NCBI GenBank assembly: GCA_947467405.1
Contig: CANIIN010000220.1
Location: forward strand, 1-5,533
Reading direction: 5' to 3'
DNA: 5,533 bases
Source: Betaproteobacteria bacterium
Lineage (GTDB): Bacteria; Pseudomonadota; Gammaproteobacteria; Burkholderiales; SG8-39
The notes beneath the pieces were generated by a model, which searched no databases, was not told the DNA's origin, and saw nothing but the letters and a program-made list of their open reading frames with translations. Of this stretch, positions 1 through 5,396 are shown piece by piece (positions within the stretch are counted from its first letter, which is position 1; the number at the start of each line of letters is the position of its first letter). The position numbers and the translations under genes are program-made.

Positions 1-774
1 CAGGCCGGCGGGTCCGGCGATGCCGTTCCAGATGACGGCGTTGAAGTCCGGCACACCGGCCGCTTTCATGCCCGGGTACTGCGGCGTAGTCGCCCAGGTG
101 TTCTCGGAGCTCACCGCAATGATGCGAATACGCCCGCCTTCGACCTGCGGGAACAAGACGGTGCTCACGTCGAAGGTGGCGTGCGAATCGCCCGCTGCCA
201 CGGCGCGCGCATTGTCGGCCGAGCCCTTGTACGGCACGTGCAGCACCGACAGGTTCAGGCGCTGCGATAGCAGTTCCAGCGACAGGTGTGCCAGCGAGCC
301 CACGCCGTAGGACGAGAAGTTCAGCTTGCCGGGGTTGGCCTTGATGTAGCTGATGAGTTCAGCCAGCGTCTTGACCGGCATCTTTTCGATGTTGACCGCC
401 AGGTACATCGGCAGCGCGACAGTCTCGCCGATCATGGTGAGGTCCTTGCGGATATCGTAAGGCGGGTTGGCCTGAGCCGAAATCACCGCGACGGTGGAGG
501 TCAGGTTGATCAGCGAATAGCCGTCCGCTGCCTGGGTCTTGATGGCCTGCATGGCGGGCACGGACGCCGCGCCCGGACGAGCGTCAATGATGATCGACTG
601 GCCGAGTTCGCTCTGCATGCGCGGCGTCATGGAACGCAGGATGGTGTCGGATGAACTACCCGCCGGAAACCCGAGAATGATACGGATGGGTTTGTTGGGA
701 TACGCCTGTGCGGCCGCCAGGTGCGTGACCGAGAACAATGCCAGTCCGGCGAGGATGGGAAGAAGACGCTTCAT
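1..774 (-). CDS. Bug-family (TctC-like) tripartite tricarboxylate transporter solute-binding protein, partial (C-terminus outside window)
   Basis: Periplasmic solute-binding protein of the Bug/TctC type, which binds small carboxylates or related metabolites; the ligand cannot be read from the sequence. The reading frame is open from the ATG at 774-772 to the window edge, giving 258 residues. The family is usually about 320-330 residues, so roughly 65-70 are missing. Residues 1-22 or 1-24 form a signal peptide (MKRLLPILAGLALFS, then AAAQA before YPNKPIRII). Family hallmarks are YPNKPIRIILGFPAGSSSD (25-43), ADGYSL (83-88), KANPGKLNF (145-153) and VPYKGS (180-185). The start is fixed by a perfect Shine-Dalgarno AAGGAGGT six bases upstream. 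A full-length paralogue lies 89 bases upstream on the same strand, so the two may be co-transcribed. No TctA/TctB membrane genes are visible. Family assignment is firm; substrate unknown. Confidence 0.93.
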   Translation of the reverse strand, partial: MKRLLPILAGLALFSVTHLAAAQAYPNKPIRIILGFPAGSSSDTILRSMTPRMQSELGQSIIIDARPGAASVPAMQAIKTQAADGYSLINLTSTVAVISAQANPPYDIRKDLTMIGETVALPMYLAVNIEKMPVKTLAELISYIKANPGKLNFSSYGVGSLAHLSLELLSQRLNLSVLHVPYKGSADNARAVAAGDSHATFDVSTVLFPQVEGGRIRIIAVSSENTWATTPQYPGMKAAGVPDFNAVIWNGIAGPAGL

Positions 775-780
775 TGATTG

Positions 781-788
781 ACCTCCTT
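781..788 (-). promoter_or_regulatory. Ribosome binding site of the partial Bug gene
   Basis: The minus strand reads AAGGAGGT, a full match to the anti-Shine-Dalgarno complement, six bases before the ATG at 774. It fixes the start of the edge-truncated gene and predicts strong translation. Confidence 0.85.
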
Positions 789-863
789 GAATGATCTTTT
801 TGTATGAAAGACGATGAACACTGAACCCGCTGGACCGCCGATGGTAAAGCGACTTTCCGATGT

Positions 864-1853
864 TTACTGGGGCTGGTAATTGACCATTTTCGCCGCTTCG
901 GCCAGGAACGCATGGTCCCTGGCGATGAAGTCCCGGAAGTATTCCGGCGTCGAACCGATCGGTACCGAACCGGTACTCTCGACCCATTTCTTCATGTCCG
1001 GCTCGAGGACCACCGCGACGATTTCCTTGTTCATGCGGTCGACGATGGGCTTTGGCGTCCTGGCTGGAAACCAGAAGCCCGTGTTCGTCGCAAAGGACAT
1101 GTTCACCCCCTGCTCATAGGTCGTGGCAGCATTGGGAAACATGGCCAGCCGCTCCTTGTCGGTGATGACCAGAATGCGCAGGCGACCACTGTCGATCAAC
1201 GCCTTGTAGGACGCCGGCGGATCCAAGGCAATCTGTATCTCCCCGGACAGCAGGCCCGTCTGCACCGGACCCGAACCCTTGTAGGGAACCACCAGACCAT
1301 CGATACCGGCGGCCTTCTTGAACATCTCCGTCGCCAACGACGTCGGCGCAGTCGATCCTCCGAAATTCAACTTGCCCGGATTGGCTTTGACCCAGGTCTG
1401 GAGTTCCGCAATGTTCTTCGGCAGAAACGCGGCATTGACCATCACGGCAGACGGCCCGAATCGCGTCAGCGTGATCGGCTGCAAATCGCGAATCAGGTCA
1501 AATGGCAGGTTCTTCACCAGCGCCGGGGTGTAGCTCGAACCGCCCACCGCCAGGATGGTGTAACCATCGGGAGCCGACTTGATCACGAACTCGGTGCCGA
1601 TAACGCCTTCTGCGCCCGCCTTGTTTTCCACAATGACGCTTTGCCCGAGACGCGAGGTCAAGCGCTGCGCCAGCATGCGCGTGCCGACGTCGATCGATCC
1701 GCCCGCTGCAAAGGGAACAATCATCCGGATCGACTTGCCAGGATAGTCCTGCGCGAAAGCCGTGCCCATTCCATTGATCGGCATGGAACCGAGCGCGGCG
1801 CAAGCGAACAGGGCGTTCGCTGCCAATCGGGAAGCAATCCGCCTGATGTTCAT
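864..1853 (-). CDS. Bug-family (TctC-like) tripartite tricarboxylate transporter solute-binding protein, complete
   Basis: Complete 329-residue periplasmic binding protein, normal length for the family. The ATG at 1853 is preferred over an in-frame start at 1892: it has an AAGAAGGT ribosome site seven bases upstream and leaves a clean signal peptide. The signal peptide covers residues 1-34, with likely cleavage TAFA before QDYPGKSI. Family motifs are YPGKSIRMIVPFAAGGSID (37-55), SAPDGYTIL (93-101), NPGKLNFGG (158-166) and VPYKGSGP (189-196). The C-terminal half continues as normal (WFPARTPKPIVDRMNKE, 261-277). It shares domain order and several motifs with the neighbouring partial protein, but the two are clearly divergent and so are not a recent duplication. 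No TctA/TctB partners are in the window. Such orphan receptors are abundant in Bordetella relatives and are thought to feed shared permeases or sensory systems. Ligand not deducible. Confidence 0.95.
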   Translation of the reverse strand: MNIRRIASRLAANALFACAALGSMPINGMGTAFAQDYPGKSIRMIVPFAAGGSIDVGTRMLAQRLTSRLGQSVIVENKAGAEGVIGTEFVIKSAPDGYTILAVGGSSYTPALVKNLPFDLIRDLQPITLTRFGPSAVMVNAAFLPKNIAELQTWVKANPGKLNFGGSTAPTSLATEMFKKAAGIDGLVVPYKGSGPVQTGLLSGEIQIALDPPASYKALIDSGRLRILVITDKERLAMFPNAATTYEQGVNMSFATNTGFWFPARTPKPIVDRMNKEIVAVVLEPDMKKWVESTGSVPIGSTPEYFRDFIARDHAFLAEAAKMVNYQPQ

Positions 1854-1860
1854 GAGAAAA

Positions 1861-1868
1861 ACCTTCTT
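1861..1868 (-). promoter_or_regulatory. Ribosome binding site deciding the start of the complete Bug gene
   Basis: The minus strand reads AAGAAGGT seven bases before the ATG at 1853. It favours the 329-residue start over the upstream in-frame ATG at 1892, which would add 13 residues ahead of the signal peptide. Confidence 0.7.
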
Positions 1869-1972
1869 TGAGTAACCCGAGGCGGGTGGCAATCAGCGTT
1901 GTGCCTGGTCACCTGCCGCACCTGGCAATCAAACTCCTGGCAGGGACAGCCACGCCGCATGGCATGCCGACC

Positions 1973-2218
1973 TCACTTCGATCCAGAAGCCTGCTTTTCC
2001 ATGTCGGCGAGTCGAGCCTCCAGCGCTTCGAGCTTCTCACGGGTGCGCGCCAGCACCTTGGCCTGAACGTCGAACTCGTCGCGCGTGACAAGATCAAGCC
2101 GGGAAAAGAACGACGTCATCATGACACGCACGTTCTTTTCGAGATCCTTTGCAGGGCTGGCTGCCAGTAGTTCTGATACCTTGGCATTGAGGTCATTGAG
2201 AAATCGGGGCTGGTCCAT
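1973..2218 (-). CDS. ubiK: UbiK-family ubiquinone biosynthesis accessory factor (YqiC/BMFP)
   Basis: Small 81-residue protein matching the BMFP/YqiC family. In Escherichia coli UbiK helps UbiJ and the Ubi enzymes make ubiquinone under aerobic conditions; related proteins have also been described as membrane-fusogenic. Visible features are the N-terminal MDQPRFLNDLNAKVSELLA, the conserved middle KNVRVMMTSFFSRLDLVTRDEFDVQ (about residues 28-52), and a C-terminal amphipathic, charged coiled coil (ARTREKLEALEARLADMEKQ, about 57-76), through which the family trimerises. It is slightly shorter than the E. coli protein (about 96 residues), typical for betaproteobacteria. The ribosome site is weak. 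It is divergent from the torF-glnK-amtB cluster across a 233-base regulatory region. In many betaproteobacteria comM (yifB) follows ubiK; here a Bug gene follows after 119 bases. The family call is secure; the physiological role is taken from homologues. Confidence 0.9.
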   Translation of the reverse strand: MDQPRFLNDLNAKVSELLAASPAKDLEKNVRVMMTSFFSRLDLVTRDEFDVQAKVLARTREKLEALEARLADMEKQASGSK

Positions 2219-2286
2219 GGAAAAAGTCTACCACGGGGCCACCCCCCTTCAATGACCAGGGTCAGGAGATCCTGCCAACAGCACAC

Positions 2287-2301
2287 GCCCGGAAATCGTG
2301 C
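2287..2301 (+). promoter_or_regulatory. Weaker NtrC-type dyad (distal enhancer site)
   Basis: GCCCGGAAATCGTGC fits the NtrC pattern GCAC-N7-GTGC with one mismatch in the left half. Its centre (2294) is 31 bp, about three helical turns, from the better site at 2318-2332. That spacing is close to the paired NtrC sites of the E. coli glnA promoter. On its own the match is weak; spacing and context are the main support. Confidence 0.45.
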
Positions 2302-2317
2302 GCAGCCCCGTGTCGCC

Positions 2318-2332
2318 GCACTGTCTTGGTGC
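2318..2332 (+). promoter_or_regulatory. NtrC-type enhancer site upstream of torF
   Basis: GCACTGTCTTGGTGC matches the NtrC core GCAC-N7-GTGC exactly, and the right half extends to TGGTGCA, the full consensus half site. The centre lies about 96 bp before the predicted start of the sigma-54 promoter at 2395-2410, a normal distance for an activator acting by DNA looping. NtrC control of glnK-amtB is well established in proteobacteria; binding here is inferred. Confidence 0.68.
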
Positions 2333-2394
2333 AACAGTTTCTTCAATGCCTCCAGAAAACAATGCAAGTAATTGAAATGGTTTAATTTAAAACC

Positions 2395-2410
2395 TGGCAT
2401 GACCCGTGCT
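2395..2410 (+). promoter_or_regulatory. Sigma-54 (RpoN) -24/-12 promoter for the torF-glnK-amtB cluster
   Basis: TGGCATGACCCGTGCT matches the sigma-54 consensus TGGCAYR-N4-TTGCW, with the invariant GG and GC exactly ten bases apart. One deviation is G instead of T at the first position of the -12 block. Transcription is predicted to start near 2421, leaving a leader of about 31 bases before the torF ATG with its AAAAGG ribosome site. No convincing sigma-70 -35/-10 pair was found in the same stretch. The two upstream NtrC-type dyads and the downstream nitrogen genes make this a coherent nitrogen-starvation promoter. Confidence 0.72.
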
Positions 2411-2437
2411 CATATAACCGTTGCTATTTCCAACTTT

Positions 2438-2443
2438 AAAAGG
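2438..2443 (+). promoter_or_regulatory. Ribosome binding site of torF
   Basis: AAAAGG ends eight bases before the ATG at 2452. An in-frame GTG at 2443 would overlap this site and add only three residues before MKKLL, so the ATG at 2452 is the better start. Confidence 0.6.
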
Positions 2444-2451
2444 TGCCTTCC

Positions 2452-3327
2452 ATGAAAAAGCTTTTGATCGCCTCAGCAGTTGCTTCCGCGTTTGCAGTGC
2501 CGGGCGTTGTATTTGCCCAGGCCGCAGCCCCGGCAGCCGCCCCGGCCTCACCCCACACGTTTACCGCCAACGTGGGCCTGGTCACTGACTACCGCTTCCG
2601 TTCCATCTCCCAGACCTTCAACGGTCCGGCCATTCAGGGCGGTTTCGACTATTCCCACGCCAGCGGCTTCTACGCCGGCACCTGGGGCTCCAACGTCTAC
2701 GGCGGCAGCAACTCCTCCGGACTGGGCACCAACTACTTCAACGGTGGTCTGGAATTGGATGTCTACGGCGGCTACAAGTGGAGCTACGGCGACCTCGGAC
2801 TGGACGTCGGCGTGCTGACCTACAACTACCCCGGCGCCAAGTGGGGCGTGGCCACGCGCGACAAGTATGACAACACCGAACTGTATCTGGGCGGCACCTA
2901 CAAGTGGTTCTCGGCCAAGTATTCGATGACTACCACCGACTACTTCGGCATCAAGACCAACACGGTCAGCGCGGCCTGCGGCGTGCTCTCCAGCGGCGCG
3001 GCCAGCACAGTCTGCGCGCCCACCCGTGCAGGTGGTTCCAAGGGTTCGGGCTATCTGGACCTCGGCGCCACGTATGAATTGGGCGAGGGTTTCAACCTGG
3101 TTGGCCACATCGGCAAGCTGACGGTCAAGAGCTACGGCCTGTTCAACTACACCGATTACAAGATCGGCGTGACCAAGGACTGGGCCGGCGTGACCTGGGG
3201 CGCTGCCTACATCGACAGCAACGCCAAGGCTGACGTGTATCGCACCGTCAAGGCCGAATCGGGCAACAACGTGGTCAAGGACACCAGCTCCGGCACGTTG
3301 GTTCTCTCGGTCAGCAAGACGTTCTAA
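2452..3327 (+). CDS. TorF-family putative outer-membrane porin
   Basis: A 291-residue predicted outer-membrane beta-barrel of the TorF-type family (Gcw_chp, TIGR02001). Residues 1-22 are a signal peptide (MKKLLIASAV, cleavage VVFA before QAA). A short Ala/Pro-rich stretch follows (23-34). Then comes the family signature NVGLVTDYRFRSISQT (40-55) and PAIQGGFDYSHASGFYAGTW (59-78). The rest alternates polar and aromatic residues with many Gly/Tyr/Trp, as in beta strands, and ends in LVLSVSKTF. A C-terminal Phe is the usual BAM-recognition end of an outer-membrane barrel. Cys176 and Cys188 flank a Gly/Ser/Ala loop and may form a disulfide in a surface loop. It is the first gene behind the sigma-54/NtrC-type promoter and precedes glnK-amtB, which suggests a role in nitrogen acquisition. 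The transported solute is not known. Confidence 0.9.
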   Translation: MKKLLIASAVASAFAVPGVVFAQAAAPAAAPASPHTFTANVGLVTDYRFRSISQTFNGPAIQGGFDYSHASGFYAGTWGSNVYGGSNSSGLGTNYFNGGLELDVYGGYKWSYGDLGLDVGVLTYNYPGAKWGVATRDKYDNTELYLGGTYKWFSAKYSMTTTDYFGIKTNTVSAACGVLSSGAASTVCAPTRAGGSKGSGYLDLGATYELGEGFNLVGHIGKLTVKSYGLFNYTDYKIGVTKDWAGVTWGAAYIDSNAKADVYRTVKAESGNNVVKDTSSGTLVLSVSKTF

Positions 3328-3338
3328 ATCTGCCATGT

Positions 3339-3373
3339 AAAAGGGCGGGCGGGGCACCTGCCCTCCCTTTTTT
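3339..3373 (+). terminator. Rho-independent terminator-like hairpin between torF and glnK
   Basis: A GC-rich hairpin begins 11 bases after the torF stop. AAAGGG (3340-3345) pairs with CCCTTT (3365-3370), and GGGC (3347-3350) pairs with GCCC (3360-3363). There is one C/T mismatch between the stems and a nine-base loop. Six T residues (3368-3373) follow and partly share the stem. Only 26 bases separate it from the glnK ATG, too few for a separate promoter, so it probably terminates only part of the transcripts and lets the rest continue into glnK-amtB. Confidence 0.75.
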
Positions 3374-3399
3374 GATTCCAAATTGTTTAGGGAGCAGTC

Positions 3400-3738
3400 A
3401 TGAAACTCGTTACGGCAATCATCAAGCCGTTCAAGCTCGACGAAGTGCGTGAAGCGTTGTCCGCCATCGGCGTACAGGGCATCACCGTCACCGAGGTCAA
3501 GGGCTTTGGCCGGCAGAAGGGGCATACCGAGCTTTATCGCGGAGCAGAGTACGTCGTCGATTTTCTGCCCAAAGTGAAGATCGAAGCCGCGATCAAGACC
3601 GAGATGCTTGATCAGGTCATTGAAGCCATCGAAAAATCTGCCAATACCGGAAAGATCGGCGACGGCAAGATATTCGTCTTCGAACTTGAACAAGTCGTCC
3701 GCATCCGCACCGGTGAAACCGGTTCGGAAGCGCTGTAA
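3400..3738 (+). CDS. glnK: Nitrogen regulatory PII protein GlnK
   Basis: A 112-residue trimeric PII signalling protein, the standard length. It senses ATP/ADP and 2-oxoglutarate, is uridylylated by GlnD under nitrogen limitation, and blocks AmtB when nitrogen is plentiful. All key positions are present. The T-loop region GFGRQKGHTELYRGAEY (35-51) contains the uridylylation Tyr51 and the 2-oxoglutarate/Mg-linked Gln39. TGKIGDGKIFV (83-93) is the second PII signature and the nucleotide-binding loop, with Lys90. Arg101 and Arg103 are the conserved phosphate contacts. The N-terminus MKLVTAIIKPFKL resembles E. coli GlnK more than GlnB, and direct linkage to amtB supports GlnK over GlnB. An AGGGAG ribosome site lies five bases before the ATG. 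The amtB start is nine bases after the stop, so the two are translated from one message. Nothing is missing. Confidence 0.97.
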   Translation: MKLVTAIIKPFKLDEVREALSAIGVQGITVTEVKGFGRQKGHTELYRGAEYVVDFLPKVKIEAAIKTEMLDQVIEAIEKSANTGKIGDGKIFVFELEQVVRIRTGETGSEAL

Positions 3739-3747
3739 GGGAGATTC

Positions 3748-5268
3748 ATGATGAAAAAACTACTGGTATTGCTCGCCGCCGTTGTGACGGTAGGCGCAGT
3801 AACGCTGTCGACACCGACCTGGGCCGCTGATTCGTCTACGGACAAGCCCGCGGCGTCCGCAGCGCCCGCCGCCACAGCCGAGGCCAAGCCGGCCGACGCC
3901 GCGGCACCTGCCGCTGCCGCGGCGCCGGCTGCAGCACCCGCTGCCGCCGCGCCGGTGCAGAAGATCGAGAAGGGCGACACGTCGTTCATGTTCGCCGCCA
4001 CCGTGCTGGTCATCCTGATGACCATTCCCGGCCTGGCACTGTTCTACGGCGGCCTGGTCCGCTCCAAGAACATGCTGTCGGTGCTCATGCAGGTGTTCGT
4101 CACGTTCTCGCTGATGGCCGTGCTGTGGATGATCTACGGCTACAGCGTGGCATTCACCGAGGGCAACGCCTACTTCGGCGGCCTGTCGAAGATGTTCCTG
4201 TCCGGTATCACCGGCGACAGCGCGGCAGCGACCTTCAGCAAGGGCGTCTACATTCCCGAGATGATGTTCGTGGTGTTCCAGATGACCTTTGCAGCCATCA
4301 CGCCTGCCCTGATCATCGGCGCCTTCGCCGAGCGCATGAAGTTCTCCGCGATGCTGATGTTCATGGTGCTGTGGTTCACCTTCGCCTACCTGCCGATGGC
4401 GCACATGGTGTGGTACTGGGACGGTCCTGATGCCTACCTCGATGCCAAGGCGGCTGAACTGGCTGCGACGCACGCGGGATTCCTGTTCCAGAAGGGCGCG
4501 CTCGATTTTGCCGGCGGCACGGTGGTTCACATCAACGCCGGTATCGCCGGTCTGGTCGGTGCCTTCATGGTCGGCCGTCGCGTCGGCTACGGCAAGGAAG
4601 CCATGACCCCGCACAGCGCCACGCTGACCATGGTCGGTGCAGCGCTGCTGTGGGTGGGCTGGTTCGGCTTCAACGTCGGCTCCAACCTGGAAGCCAACGG
4701 ACTGGCCGGCATCGCCTTCATCAACACCTTCGGCGCAACCGCCATGGCCACGCTGTCCTGGATGTTCTTCGAATGGATCTTCAAGGGCAAGCCCAGCATG
4801 GTCGGTGCAGCATCCGGCGCGGTGGCAGGCCTGGTGGCCATCACCCCGGCGGCAGGCTTCGTCGGACCGATGGGCGCGCTGATCCTGGGTGCGATTGCCG
4901 GTGCGGTGTGCCTGTGGGCGGTCAATGGTCTGAAGAAGATCCTCGGTGCGGATGACTCGCTGGACGTATTCGGCGTGCACGGCGTCGGCGGCATCATCGG
5001 CGCGATCGGTACCGGCATCTTCGCCTCACCCTCCCTGGGTGGCCAAGGCGTCTACGACTATGTGGCCAACAAGGTCGGTGACTTCGACATGATGACCCAG
5101 GTCACCAGTCAGCTCTGGGCAGTCGGCACCGCCGTCATCTGGTCCGGCGTGGTCTCCTTCATCGCCTACAAGATCGTCGACATGGTCATCGGTCTGCGGG
5201 TCACGGAAGAAGAAGAACGCGAAGGCCTGGACATCAACACCCACGGCGAGTCGGCTTACCACCACTAG
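3748..5268 (+). CDS. amtB: Ammonium transporter AmtB
   Basis: A 506-residue inner-membrane ammonium channel/transporter of the Amt/Rh family, gated by GlnK. Residues 1-26 form a signal peptide (cleavage PTWA before ADSS). An unusually long Ala/Pro-rich stretch follows (about 28-70), then eleven hydrophobic segments from about 77 to 481. Pore residues align with E. coli AmtB: Phe gate F177/F181, W222, ammonium-site D253 and S312, and twin histidines H261 (GGTVVHINAG) and H411 (FGVHGVGG). The cytoplasmic tail RVTEEEEREGLDINTHGESAY is the conserved GlnK-interacting C-terminus. Relative to E. coli there are 19 extra residues between W222 and H261, in a periplasmic loop. The ribosome site AAGGGAG overlaps the glnK stop. 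Its spacing fits the second ATG (3751) slightly better than the first (3748), a one-residue ambiguity. Confidence 0.97.
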   Translation: MMKKLLVLLAAVVTVGAVTLSTPTWAADSSTDKPAASAAPAATAEAKPADAAAPAAAAAPAAAPAAAAPVQKIEKGDTSFMFAATVLVILMTIPGLALFYGGLVRSKNMLSVLMQVFVTFSLMAVLWMIYGYSVAFTEGNAYFGGLSKMFLSGITGDSAAATFSKGVYIPEMMFVVFQMTFAAITPALIIGAFAERMKFSAMLMFMVLWFTFAYLPMAHMVWYWDGPDAYLDAKAAELAATHAGFLFQKGALDFAGGTVVHINAGIAGLVGAFMVGRRVGYGKEAMTPHSATLTMVGAALLWVGWFGFNVGSNLEANGLAGIAFINTFGATAMATLSWMFFEWIFKGKPSMVGAASGAVAGLVAITPAAGFVGPMGALILGAIAGAVCLWAVNGLKKILGADDSLDVFGVHGVGGIIGAIGTGIFASPSLGGQGVYDYVANKVGDFDMMTQVTSQLWAVGTAVIWSGVVSFIAYKIVDMVIGLRVTEEEEREGLDINTHGESAYHH

Positions 5269-5293
5269 GCAACAGGTCTGCTCATGTCGTAAA

Positions 5294-5340
5294 GGAAGCG
5301 CTGATCAGGTCGCGAAATGCCTGCGACCTTCGGCGCTTCC
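5294..5340 (+). terminator. Nested stem-loop after amtB, possible terminator or 3'-end structure
   Basis: This element begins 25 bases after the amtB stop. The outer stem GGAAGCGC (5294-5301) pairs exactly with GCGCTTCC (5333-5340). Inside it AGGTCGC (5307-5313) pairs exactly with GCGACCT (5323-5329) around a nine-base loop. That gives 15 Watson-Crick pairs with a small asymmetric internal loop. No U-tract follows (CCCTGAAG), so it is not a textbook intrinsic terminator. It may stabilise the 3' end of the message or assist rho-dependent termination. Confidence 0.5.
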
Positions 5341-5354
5341 CCCTGAAGTTGGGG

Positions 5355-5396
5355 ATATACAAGGGGCTCATTTTCGAAACTGATCCCCTGATATGT
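5355..5396. repeat. Imperfect 42-bp palindrome downstream of amtB
   Basis: Dyad symmetry is centred between 5375 and 5376. Exact halves are AGGGG/CCCCT (5362-5366 with 5385-5389), TCA/TGA (5368-5370 with 5381-5383) and the central TTTCGAAA (5372-5379). Only two of the inner 14 pairs mismatch. Beyond two further mismatches, ATA/TAT pairs (5357-5359 with 5392-5394) and one more pair extend the symmetry. It could be an operator for a dimeric regulator of a gene to the right, or a terminator working in both directions; the sequence alone does not decide. The rest of 5269-5533 shows no supported gene. Confidence 0.5.

Noticed and set aside
912..1871. A 319-codon plus-strand open frame over the complete Bug gene
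   Set aside because: Arg/His-rich shadow of the minus-strand Bug gene, with no recognisable domain.
1893..1972. Sigma-54-like AGGCAC...TTGCC on the minus strand upstream of the complete Bug gene
   Set aside because: The GG to GC spacing is about 13 bases instead of the required 10, so sigma-54 would not be expected to use it.
2362..2374. Possible IHF site ATGCAAGTAATTG between the NtrC-type dyads and the sigma-54 promoter
   Set aside because: Matches only seven of nine defined positions of WATCAANNNNTTR. The region is AT-rich, so the match could be chance, and NtrC promoters often work without IHF.
3374..3399. A separate promoter directly in front of glnK
   Set aside because: Only 26 bases lie between the terminator-like T-tract and the ATG, and they contain no -35/-10 or -24/-12 pair.
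2548..3693. A 381-codon minus-strand open frame across torF and glnK
   Set aside because: It is antisense to two well-recognised genes, spans their intergenic terminator, lacks family resemblance and signal features, and is explained by GC-rich codon bias.
3760..4980. A 406-codon minus-strand open frame inside amtB
   Set aside because: Its His/Gly/Arg-rich translation is typical of the antisense of a GC-rich membrane protein gene; amtB on the other strand is unambiguous.
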